Shown: positions 1 through 8,600 of the stretch, one piece after another
Layout of the letters: each line of letters opens with the position of its first letter
Numbering within the stretch: the first letter of the stretch is position 1
Notes under the pieces: generated by a model
The model's database searches: none
What the model was told of the DNA's origin: nothing
Seen by the model: the letters and a program-made list of their open reading frames with translations, nothing else
NCBI GenBank assembly: GCA_021464525.1
Contig: JADRCO010000589.1
Coordinates: 1-30,157, forward strand
Reading direction: 5' to 3'
Source of the DNA: Rhizophagus sp. LPA8_4_AMF
Taxonomy: Eukaryota > Glomeromycota > Glomeromycetes > Glomerales > Glomeraceae
Length of the DNA: 30,157 bases
Position numbers and translations under genes: made by a program

Positions 1-547
1 TAAAACACCTAGAAAATGTTAAAATAAATTCTAACATCCTCTATAACTAAGTTCAATCTAGTCTAAGAAAAACACGTTAACAATAAATACAAACCCTTTA
101 AAAAATTAATAATCTAAATACTAAAGAAAAACCGTGAAATAACCCAATTATACTAAAACTAATACAAAAGCCTGAACTAATACAAACTAAAATCTTAGCT
201 AATAACTAAATCCTACACTTGGCTCGAATTTGAATCAAATCCCCCGATATCACGTTTCGAATCACCCGGTAAAATGTCCACATTACTTGCAAAAATTTTC
301 GTTTGACTAATCCAGACCCCAACTTACCTAAAAAACCAAGGCAAAACATATTTATTTATTTATTTATTTTATGTAAAAGGAGGAGGAGTACAAAGGAAAC
401 TACAACAGATTATAAAAAAAAGATAAAGTTCCCAACAAAGACACCTTCACCCAGAAAAAAAACCGGGTCCTCACTTAACCAAGGCCAAACAGTCTTTTAC
501 TTTTTGTTAGTAATCTTTTTAACGTGAAATCACGTGACTTTAACTTA
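1..547. other. AT-rich stretch, no gene seen
   Basis: No coding pattern could be supported on either strand. Open frames here lack an ATG or read as low-complexity sequence. A short (TTTA)n run lies near 349-370. A CACGTG core (atcacgtgac) lies near 527-536, just past the end of the minus-strand remnant that follows. Confidence 0.5.
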
Positions 548-1018
548 TCACTGTTCGTCTTTACGTTCTACTCCTCGTTTCTTCTGATAGGACTTCTGTT
601 GTTGACTTGTCGGAGCCCTATTTTCGCTTGCCTTCTTCTCATCTCGTTCCCGATTTTCCTCTTTCACTCTTCTCTCAAACTCCTTATTGAGTTTAATGTA
701 ACGCTTTATCAACTCATGTTCTTGCAAACGCTCAATAATAAGCTCTTGTACTTCAATTTTCAAAGCAGGAGCACTGTCTGATTGCAAACCCTTCACAAAA
801 TCCTGCACCCTGGACTTTTAAATACCATATCCTTCCGATAACACATCAACCGAATTCTCCATGATACGTTCCCATTCCATCATTTCGCCATTCTCCTCAA
901 AGATCGTTTTCAATTCCTCGATTTTCGGTGACAAACAAATGTCTGACGGCTCATCTCGGAAAACATGTTTTTTATACAATCTTTGCTCCTTTCTTTGTTC
1001 TTTTATAATGCCCACCTC
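548..1018 (-). pseudogene. Remnant of a charged, coiled-coil-like protein with one in-frame stop
   Basis: Reading from 1018 down to 548, one frame stays open except for a single TAA at 818-820. Before the stop it codes about 66 residues (GIIKEQRKEQRLYKKH... to ...LSEGYGI). After it come about 89 more, rich in E, K, R and Q (for example RVKEENRERDEKKASENR), ending at TGA 548-550. No ATG opens either half, and upstream a TAG at 1025-1027 closes the frame, so any start must lie in another exon or is lost. The segment is clearly richer in G+C than its flanks and the amino-acid pattern looks genuinely coding. I do not recognise the family. It could be an exon of a repeated gene or transposon-derived ORF inactivated by one nonsense mutation; a sequencing error at 818-820 is also possible. 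Confidence 0.5.
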
Positions 1019-1405
1019 AAAACTCTAAACTTCTAGTAATCCGGTTCCTAGTAAAAGATAAGGTTCGTATTTCTATTTATACGTTCGACTTTTTATGTCA
1101 ATTTTTTTAAACCTTATTAATTTGGATCACATGCATTTTGTAATTTAGTGATCGACGACTAACACGGTTAACGCGATTAACCATTTATTTTTCCATTTAT
1201 CATCACTCTCGCTTTATCAATATGACGAGTCTCGATCATTAATTTTAACGAGTAAATTTAGGACAATCATACTGTAATTTAGTTATGTTAAATATATAAA
1301 AAAACACTTTATTATAACATATATAATATAGAAATACATAATAGAAATGTTTTTATGGAAAAAAAAATAAACTATAAATATGGTAATTTATATCTATCAT
1401 CAATT
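1019..1405. other. AT-rich intergenic stretch
   Basis: No gene or clear repeat was seen. This is downstream of the minus-strand F-box gene and probably carries its 3' UTR. Confidence 0.4.
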
Positions 1406-2899
1406 TCAAAAATTATACTCCCAAGATTTTAGAGCTTTCTTATCCTCCTTAATCCAATCAAAATCTTTATAGGCATACTTTTCAATAGGAGAATGACTAT
1501 ACAATCTAACAATTCCTTGTGTTATATAACTTTTTATTACATCAAAATAACTTCTTTTAAGAACATTATTAAACCCCCAACTACTACATTGAATGGTTTG
1601 TAAAAATAACGGATGTCTATCATTCCAATTGTCAAGGAATAATTTTAAGGATTCTATTTCAAATGTATTAACAAAAGAAAATTTAAACTTAAATAAACCA
1701 GTCGGTGATGATTTATATAAAACTTTAAAAAAATAATCCCAATTAAATTTAGTTTCATCATTATGAACAATAATATTTAATCCATCTAAATATTGACAAT
1801 TAATTAATAACTTTTCTAATTCCGAAATATTCTCATTTCTAATTAATGATTTAAAATATTGAATCTTTTTACAATTTTTATAAATAGACTGGATGAGTCT
1901 TTTATTATTATTTTCATTAAGATATGTACCATCAATCGATATTTCAATAAGTTTTCCCCCTGTATTTTCAATTAATGCTGATACTTTTTCGACTGGAATA
2001 CAATCAGTTTTTAATACTCGTAAAAATGATAGGGATAATGTTTCTAAACCATCCCATGACAAATCCTTTGAAAAACCTTTTACTTTCAATATTCTTAAAT
2101 TTACAAAAGATGAAAGAATATTTGTGACAGGTGGTCTAGTTGTCTTAAAATATTGTATGGTATTTGCATGCTTAATCAACGAATTTTCAAGAGCCCTACG
2201 AAATGAATCATTATAATATTCTGCATAGTGCTTGGAATATAAACGAATATGATATAATTTATCTATGTTTTCGATTAACTTAACAAATTCATAATTGTTA
2301 TTATTCATCTCAATAACCAGTTCTAATTTTTTAATTGATTTAAATATTTCGGGTAATCCAATTATAACATTATCAGAGATGTTGGTGTGACTACTGAAAA
2401 ATTCAAGTTCCGAAAAACTGTATTTGGCCCCAGGAATAATATTTATTCGATTATTATAAAATCGATTTTTTATATAAAGATGCATCACCCTTGTATTTTC
2501 ATTGATAAAAAGACTCGTTACTTCTTTTTCAAATATTTCTCTTTTAATTTTTGGAAATGTAACGATATGATCACAAGTATTGACCATTACATGTAAATCA
2601 TATAAATTTAAAATTTTACAAAAACTAATGTAATTAAATAATGGTTTTTGATAAAAATTTGTCAAAAAATTAAAGCCTTGACTCTTTAAATTATTTTTTG
2701 TCTCATCTGATAAATGTAAAATAACCACCTTACAAAGTGACTTTCTTTCTTCCAAAAATTTCCAAGGGTTTTTCCATAAAATTGGAACAATAATTTCACA
2801 CCAAGTTTTATTAACTCTAAGGCATGAAAAAAGTGATTTTTTATCATTTTGTAATTCTTTTAAAATTAAATAAAGAACATCTCTGTTTAATTGAGACAT
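1406..2899 (-). CDS. F-box protein with LRR-like C-terminal region (497 aa)
   Basis: Intact single-exon ORF from ATG at 2899-2897 to TGA at 1408-1406. Residues 1 to about 48 (MSQLNRDVLYLILKEL, then CLRVNKTWCEIIVPILWKNPW) match the fungal F-box pattern: a leucine-rich first helix followed by cysteine/valine and the tryptophan pair. In SCF complexes this part binds Skp1. The remaining ~450 residues have irregular leucine-rich spacing (for example LRILKVKGFSKDLSWDGLETL), as in LRR-type substrate receptors of the large Glomeromycotina F-box family. The likely role is substrate recognition for Cullin-1 ubiquitin ligases in nucleus or cytoplasm; the substrate cannot be told. Length is typical of the family. 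No frameshift or internal stop is present. A T-run directly upstream of the start fits fungal promoter composition. Confidence 0.9.
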   Translation of the reverse strand: MSQLNRDVLYLILKELQNDKKSLFSCLRVNKTWCEIIVPILWKNPWKFLEERKSLCKVVILHLSDETKNNLKSQGFNFLTNFYQKPLFNYISFCKILNLYDLHVMVNTCDHIVTFPKIKREIFEKEVTSLFINENTRVMHLYIKNRFYNNRINIIPGAKYSFSELEFFSSHTNISDNVIIGLPEIFKSIKKLELVIEMNNNNYEFVKLIENIDKLYHIRLYSKHYAEYYNDSFRRALENSLIKHANTIQYFKTTRPPVTNILSSFVNLRILKVKGFSKDLSWDGLETLSLSFLRVLKTDCIPVEKVSALIENTGGKLIEISIDGTYLNENNNKRLIQSIYKNCKKIQYFKSLIRNENISELEKLLINCQYLDGLNIIVHNDETKFNWDYFFKVLYKSSPTGLFKFKFSFVNTFEIESLKLFLDNWNDRHPLFLQTIQCSSWGFNNVLKRSYFDVIKSYITQGIVRLYSHSPIEKYAYKDFDWIKEDKKALKSWEYNF

Positions 2900-3447
2900 T
2901 TTTTTTTATGTTTTTTAAAAAAAAAAGTTGGCGTAAAAATGATCGTTCAAATGACACAATATTTATAAAATGCATGTCGTACAGGACCTTTATTTGTACT
3001 ACACAATGAAAAACAAAAAACTTACCTTTAAGCGGTAACTTTACCAGCGCTTTACCAGAATTACGGTTGATTCCGGCCAAATTTAATCATAATGCCTTTA
3101 ATTTCCAATCCGACATTATAATAAAATTTGATGATCGTTTTGAGAAATTTTTTTTGCTTATTCTGTTTCCCGAATATATAGCATAATTTTTACAACATAC
3201 TAATTGGTTTCCAAATGTAAACTTTCACGCATACAATATAAACATTTATAACGAAACGTAAACAGCTATATAAAAAATATATATAATATCATATATCATT
3301 TACATGATCAACATTTTCAATATAGATTGACAAAACATTTCTGAATACGGAATTGTAATTGTGTCGATCTTGTAACGTTATGCAAATTTTTTTACCATCC
3401 ACTCATTTTATCCGTTTAATTTTTTTTTTTTTTTCCTAACATATAAA
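2900..3447. other. Divergent intergenic region
   Basis: Lies between the minus-strand F-box gene and the plus-strand BTB pseudogene, so it should hold both promoters. It has long A and T runs (2898-2935, 3421-3434) and no other feature I can support. Confidence 0.4.
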
Positions 3448-4078
3448 ATGTCTACACAATTATTTTCGAAATTAAGTCATAATTTTATAGAATTATTGGA
3501 AGATAATGAATATTATGATATTACAATTGAAGTAAATAAAGATCCTAACGTAAAAATATATCGTGCTCACGTGCTCATACTTGATATTTAGCTTCAAATA
3601 AAAAGAATAATAATGTCTTGGCTCATGTTAAATTACCAAATATTTTACCGGAAACCTTTCAAATCATTTTAAAGTAAGTAATATATGTAATTAATTTAAT
3701 TTGTTCAATTTTTAATTTTTATAACAGATATATATACATGGTGGCATTTTTTCTTTTGATGGAAAAGATACCTTAGATATTTTTAAAATTTAAAGTATTA
3801 GCTGCTGCTGATGAGCTTCTTCTTCAAGAATTAGTTGATTATTTACAAAAATATTTTATTGAAAACAAAATTGAATGGATGGAACAAAATTTTGAACTTA
3901 CTCATTGAATAAGTTTTCAATCTAATAGTTTGTCAGAAATTCAAAAATTTTATGGCTAAATCTCCTGAAAAAATACTTAAATCATTTGATTTTACTTCGT
4001 TACCCGAAAAATCATTAATTTCACTTATTAACGTTATTGTTATAAAGAGACATTTGAAAGATATAAAGAACTTTTGAA
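3448..4078 (+). pseudogene. Degraded BTB/POZ-BACK gene
   Basis: Starts at ATG 3448 with a recognisable BTB N-terminus (MSTQLFSKLSHNFIELLEDN, then YYDITIEVN). The frame breaks at a TAG near 3590, where the usual FRAHxxIL segment loses register. Reading resumes in another frame with SNKKNNNVLAHVKLPNILP and IILK, followed by a GT-AG intron at about 3674-3727. Its position and phase match the intron of the intact BTB gene at 14.3-15.4 kb. The second exon needs several frame changes: KYIY, then GGIFSFDGKDTLDI, then LAAADELLLQELVDYLQ and NKIEWMEQNFEL. After that there are more stops within BACK-like sequence (about 3908-4078). No TLDc domain follows. Intact relatives are predicted CUL3-ligase adaptors; this copy cannot give a full protein. 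The multiple independent lesions argue against sequencing error. Confidence 0.85.
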
Positions 4079-4895
4079 CGTCGACATTAGGAGAATTTGA
4101 AGATTTTTGAGCAATTTTATCAATGGAACGATTTTTAGTAATTATTTTGCCTAACTTGTGCACTATTTTATATTTTCTTATTAATTTTAATATTCTTAAT
4201 TTTATTAATTTTCATAATAAATCAAAATTTTCTTTGAACTTTATAACTTTCTGTAAGTATTCAAATACAACAAATTCACAATGGAATTTCGGTTTAATTT
4301 TAACCTTCGCCTCCACTGATTGAACTTGTATTTTTTTTAGTCTTTCTGAATAAAGCGCGTCGATAGCTATCTAATGAAGCTATTACATTTCAAAGTCCAA
4401 AGATTTTTGAGCGTATGAATGCGCGATTCAATTTGTGGTTCAACTGCAGTGGTAGTCATTAGTTTTTTGTAGAGATTTTTAATTACTTTCTATATAAATG
4501 TCGGTAGTGTTATTATCTATTATTAATCATGATATTTATGCAAAAAGATCATTAATATAAATATATTATAAAAAATAATATTTAAAATATCACAAACGTT
4601 TTCATTTACGATAATGAAACTCGTACAATAATATAAATTGATAAAATTGATAACAAAATCAGAATCTAAGTTTTACTAGTTGAACAACGCAAACTAAGAA
4701 AAGAGTGAAAGTCAGGTTTTAAAAATAAAAAAAAGGTTATATCTATCTGGAAATACAAGAAAAAAGAGTTAGAAAAAAAAGTTTAAAGTCGAGTCGAACG
4801 AATTATTTAAAGAATTAAATTAATCTTTTTTTATAAATTTAGATAATACTCCCTTATAATACTAAATAAATTATGATAATTAATTAACATTATCC
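4079..4895. other. AT-rich intergenic stretch, no gene seen
   Basis: Open frames in this interval (for example 4123-4323 on the plus strand) are low-complexity I/F/N/L sequence and probably chance. Some further decayed BACK-domain sequence may persist just after 4080, but I cannot align it. Confidence 0.4.
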
Positions 4896-5541
4896 TTTTC
4901 GAGTGTAGGTAGTATCTCTGCTTGTTTTAGAAAGGTAGAATATTACAATGTGCCATATTTGCATAAGAAAGCTAGTAAGGGAGACAATTAACTATTTTCG
5001 AGACGATTTGTTCATGTCCAGCATACCCTACAGAATTTACAAAATTTTTAGTCACTATCACCTAATACCATATGAGGTTTACCACCCTGTTAATTATGCC
5101 TAAGCAGGGAACCCCAGGACACCTATGTGGCCATCATAGGATCTATGGTAAATGGTCTCATATAGTATTCAATAACAACAACAAAGTAAGTGATGTGCTC
5201 ATGACATAGAAATATGTGTCACTTCCACGGGCACCACGGCCTGCCCTCCCATATGAATCGGCTTGGGGATCACCTATGTGGCATCATTGTAGCTACGGTC
5301 TTGTGCACAAAGCAGATGACTACATAGCCAGTAGCAAATGGTACGTACTACGAGCACATAAACCTCTATGTCAATCATAACAGTCCACCATCCGGAAGAC
5401 TTTCAGTGAACCCTGCAGTGAACACCTACTCATACGTCCATCCGGCAAACTGTTATTTATACTCACCACTTAATGATGTGATTTGGTATGTTCCGCTTTA
5501 AAGATATGGAAGGAAAGTTTGCTTTCGGTGAGAGCCAAAAG
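4896..5541. repeat. GC-richer repeat-like island with internal near-repeats
   Basis: From about 4900 the base composition rises well above the AT-rich flanks, with no convincing ORF on either strand. Two internal copies of cacctatgtgg followed by catcat occur at 5120-5137 and 5271-5287, differing by one C. Short words recur elsewhere: catccgg near 5390 and 5440, and cagtgaac near 5405 and 5418. This looks like a copy of a dispersed non-coding or LINE/SINE-type repeat. I cannot name its class: no tRNA-like B box, terminal repeats or target-site duplication were found. Confidence 0.4.
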
Positions 5542-5557
5542 GTAAGTTGTTTATAAA

Positions 5558-5734
5558 ATGGATTTTTTTTTAGTAGGAGAGGAAAGACCTCGTATATTCA
5601 AGTGCTCAATATGTAATAAAGCGTTAGGAGTGCAAGAGAGGTTGCAGGAGATAGAAAGTTCAATCGTAAAAATGTTGGTGCCGCCTGGGCAAAGATATAG
5701 TAGAATATTTATCCAAACGGGTCATCTCAAGTAG
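5558..5734 (+). CDS. Small ORF with one CxxC motif (58 aa), uncertain
   Basis: ATG at 5558 to TAG at 5732-5734. The protein starts MDFFLVGEERPRIFKCSICN, with a single C-x2-C pair (C16, C19) as in half of a zinc-binding site, then a Q/E-rich helix-like stretch (VQERLQEIESSIVKML). It lies at the edge of the GC-richer island and shares its composition, so it may be part of a repeat element or a broken gene. A GT-AG pair at 5542-5573 overlaps the start, but the enclosed 32 bases would be an unusually short intron. No family recognised. Confidence 0.3.
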   Translation: MDFFLVGEERPRIFKCSICNKALGVQERLQEIESSIVKMLVPPGQRYSRIFIQTGHLK

Positions 5735-6583
5735 AGAAATTAACGAGATACAGTTTAGTTGAAATGAAAAAAAGGAGTTAAGGTCTTTATATATATTTTT
5801 TTTGTTGTACAAACTTTTTTATAAATTATGTAATAATGACTCATTACTGCACTACGCCTCAATCACAATATAATCAACATAGTTACCGATCAATCTATCT
5901 AAAATTGTCGCGTATTTCTATATTCCTGTCTAATAAAAATAATTGTCGCGTATGTCGCGTAACAATTTTTATGCTGTTTTTATTGTTTTACGTGTTCCTC
6001 ATAATAAAAATGTCGCACAACTATTTCATCCAATATAACGATATGAACGATATGTTGGGACTCATATGAAGATCATTGAAAAATATCGTTATATCAAATT
6101 ATACCGATATTTACTGATATGTTCTCTGATATAGTGGGAAAATAAAATTTTAGAGTTTTTAATGTATATCGGTATATCGAATATCGAATATCGGTTTATC
6201 GAGGTCTGAGACATTTCCGGTAATAGTTATTTTTTTTAAAAAAAAATTCTTAAACTCATACAAATTATTTAATTTAAATAGGTATCTTTATACAGGACGT
6301 GTTGACATAACTAAAAAAATGTTTCAATATTACCGATCGTTCCTATCACTTAGTTCATCTTGTTATTACAAAGCAATATTGTACATTGTTTATCATTACT
6401 ACAAAAACACTTTGAAAAAGTAATAAATTGGTGTCGGAGTATTATTACTCAATCCGATCTTAGTCGTGCAAATTTAAAACCCTTATATGGAAGGTTTTGG
6501 AGGGTCAAATTCTAAATATAGATTAAACTTTTTCAACTCCCTCCATTTTCCTTTCCTAAAATTCTTCAATTATTTACTACGAT
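5735..6583. other. Intergenic region before SYM1, with word repeats
   Basis: No gene is supported; the frame at 5836-6069 reads as chance sequence. It holds tgtcgcgta words at about 5907-5962 and an ATATCG-rich inverted-repeat tract at 6033-6202 (listed separately). The last ~350 bases should include the SYM1 promoter. Confidence 0.45.
6033..6202. repeat. ATATCG word array with 12-bp inverted repeat
   Basis: A perfect 12-bp inverted repeat, atataacgatat at 6033-6044 and atatcgttatat at 6083-6094, has a 38-bp spacer. After it, cgatat/atatcg words recur at irregular spacing (6105 onward), ending in a dense run of atcg units at 6165-6202. It is not a simple tandem microsatellite, because the units are degenerate and occur in both orientations. 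It may be the terminal or subterminal region of a non-autonomous DNA transposon. Confidence 0.5.
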
Positions 6584-7445
6584 ATGTCTTTTTTCAGTTG
6601 GTACAAAAATCATTTATCCCGAAGACCAATTCTAATACAAACCATTACTACTGGTAAATCTGAAAAATGTTTGTTTGCTTAATGATATACATAATTTAAT
6701 ATTATAAATTTAAATTTATTCAGGAACATTATTTGTTACAGGAGATATTATAGCACAACAATTTGTTGAACAAAGAGGATTAAAATCTCATAATTTTTAT
6801 AGAACTTTAAGACTTGGAGGATTTGGCTTATGTATAGCTGTAAGCATTATTATTTAAAAGATGAAAATTGTTTATTTCTAAAAATTTTTTTGTAATAAAT
6901 TAAATAAGGGTCCATCCACGGCCATCTGGTATCGTTCTTTAGACCGGTTTGTCACAATTAAAAATCCCATGTTAGGTAATATATACCCTTACATTATAAG
7001 ATTAATTATTTTATTCCTAATTTATTTATTTATTTTGTTCTTTTTCTATAAAGGACTATTAACGCGTGTCACTTTAGATCAAGCTATATTCGCACCATGT
7101 TTTATTACAACATTTTTCGTAGGTCAGGCATTATTAGAAGGTCAAGAAAAATCTCAAATTTTAGAAAAGCTTGGAGATGTAAATATAAATTTCTCTCTCA
7201 AAATATTTTATCTTAAAGATATTGTTTTACTTAATATTAATATTTTTTTACCTACTCAATATTTACAGGCTTTTGTACCTACTTTAATTAATAATTATAA
7301 ATTGTGGCCGGCTGTACAATTGCTCAATTTTCATTTTATTCCATTGAATTATAGGACTTTAGTAGTTAATTGTGTTGCACTTGGCTGGAATACTTATTTA
7401 TCTGTTATCAATAAGAAAAGTTCTGACAAAGTGAGTGTTAAATAG
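6584..7445 (+). CDS. SYM1: SYM1/MPV17/PMP22-family mitochondrial inner-membrane protein (184 aa, 5 exons)
   Basis: Exons: 6584-6653, 6724-6839, 6909-6975, 7054-7178 and 7269-7445. All introns are GT-AG and reading phase is kept across every junction, giving 184 aa. The N-terminus MSFFSWYKNHLSRRPILIQT leads into TTGTLFVTGDIIAQQ, the classic Mpv17 opening. GPSTAIWYRSLDRFV, DQAIFAPCFITTFF and the C-terminal signature NYKLWPAVQLLNF, then FIPLNYR and ALGWNTYLS follow in family order. Four hydrophobic segments are expected. Yeast Sym1 is an inner mitochondrial membrane protein needed for growth on ethanol at heat stress; human MPV17 loss causes mtDNA depletion. The length fits the family (about 176-197 aa). 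The open frame beginning at 6969 reads through introns 3 and 4 and is not the true start. The gene converges on IML1. MPV17L/PXMP2-type paralogues are the main alternative name. Confidence 0.92.
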
Positions 7446-7531
7446 GAAACGAAATAAATGGAATTGATTACAAGTGATAAAAACTTTTGTTACAAATCAA
7501 ATTATTAAAACTTTTGTTGACGGCCTAGTAA

Positions 7532-7834
7532 AATGATGAGATTTCTTCGAACGTATTTATTCACGTCTTATTCTCTTTTTTTACTGAAATTGGATTTATT
7601 ATAAAAAAACCAGAAAGTCAATGGAATGTAACGATACAAACAATTAAAATAAAGATACGAAAAACGATATTAAGAAGTATTCTCTATGATGATTTAAATA
7701 ATTTAAAGAAACAATATAATGAGTTCGAAAATGAGTATTTTCGAATTTTTTATCTTCGAAATAAAAAACGTAAATGCAATTACTTGGCATCTAGTAATTG
7801 TAAAAGGATTAAAATTAGTCGAGTTATATTATGA
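7532..7834 (+). other. 100-codon open frame without ATG; possible gene remnant or exon
   Basis: Between TAA at 7529-7531 and TGA at 7832-7834 one frame stays open for 100 codons in very AT-rich DNA, where stops are expected about every ten codons. It has no in-frame ATG. The translation looks protein-like, with a charged middle (KPESQWNVTIQTIKIKIRK, then LNNLKKQYNEFENEYFRIF) and a basic, cysteine-containing end. It could be an exon, or the remains of a gene 3' of SYM1. No family recognised. Confidence 0.3.
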
Positions 7835-8600
7835 TTATTTAATGTCTTTGGCATTGATAGATTCTGGCTAAAATCTTAATGTTCATTAGTTCGTCATTAA
7901 TCAATCACCATTCAACACCATTCAACGCATCTTGATAGGAGAATCCAATGTATTATGTTTTTATCCTTCTATCACTAGATAGGTCATAGTTTGGGACGTT
8001 TCTTAAGAGTAATAATGATTTCTATCAAAAATTTGTACTTAAATATATGCTTTCTAAAGAACTTATAAGAATATTTTATTTAATGATAAATATGTTACGG
8101 GGTTTTCAGCTATATTTTACATTCTATTTTCAATTTACATACAGAAATATGGCAGATATAACATTTGTAATGTTCATTTACTGTCTAGCAACGATTTGTC
8201 GATTTAAATAAAATATTCGTTGTTACTTTGGGTATATACCGAAATCATACGATTTTCCATCCAAGACTTCGGACGCTATAAAAAATTTGAATCATGTTTC
8301 GACAATTGATAATTGTGCAAGTCCTAAATTCAGCAAAATAATGTAATAATTATTCGTTATTAATATATTGTCGCTCGTACCATATAGAGAATCTAAATAT
8401 ACTCGAAACTTTATTTATATGTGAAGACGTGGAATAAAAATCATACATACACGCTTATTTGACAAAGAAAAGATCTAATGAAAAGTTATTCACAAATCAA
8501 AATTTATATTGTTTTAAATATTTTTATATATTTAATATAATTTGACTCTCTACAAATACAATTTTAATAATTATAATACATTAATGAAAAAAATAAATTA
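7835..8600. other. Intergenic region between SYM1 and IML1
   Basis: AT-rich sequence between convergent genes. The right end should contain the IML1 3' UTR. No further gene or repeat was seen. Confidence 0.4.

Noticed and set aside
303..781. Plus-strand open frames opposite the 0.5-1.0 kb remnant
   Set aside because: They start at TTG or GTG, have no motif, and the second is the antisense of a more protein-like minus-strand frame.
1893..3009. Plus-strand frames within and upstream of the F-box gene
   Set aside because: Antisense shadows of the intact 497-aa F-box ORF and its leader.
4123..4323. Plus-strand 66-aa frame after the BTB pseudogene
   Set aside because: Low-complexity I/F/N/L sequence, no splice or family support.
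5836..6069. Plus-strand 77-aa frame before SYM1
   Set aside because: Overlaps the word-repeat tract, reads as chance sequence and has no homology signal I can see.
6969..7445. 158-aa frame as the full SYM1 protein
   Set aside because: It reads through two introns and misses the conserved N-terminus; the five-exon model fits the family far better.
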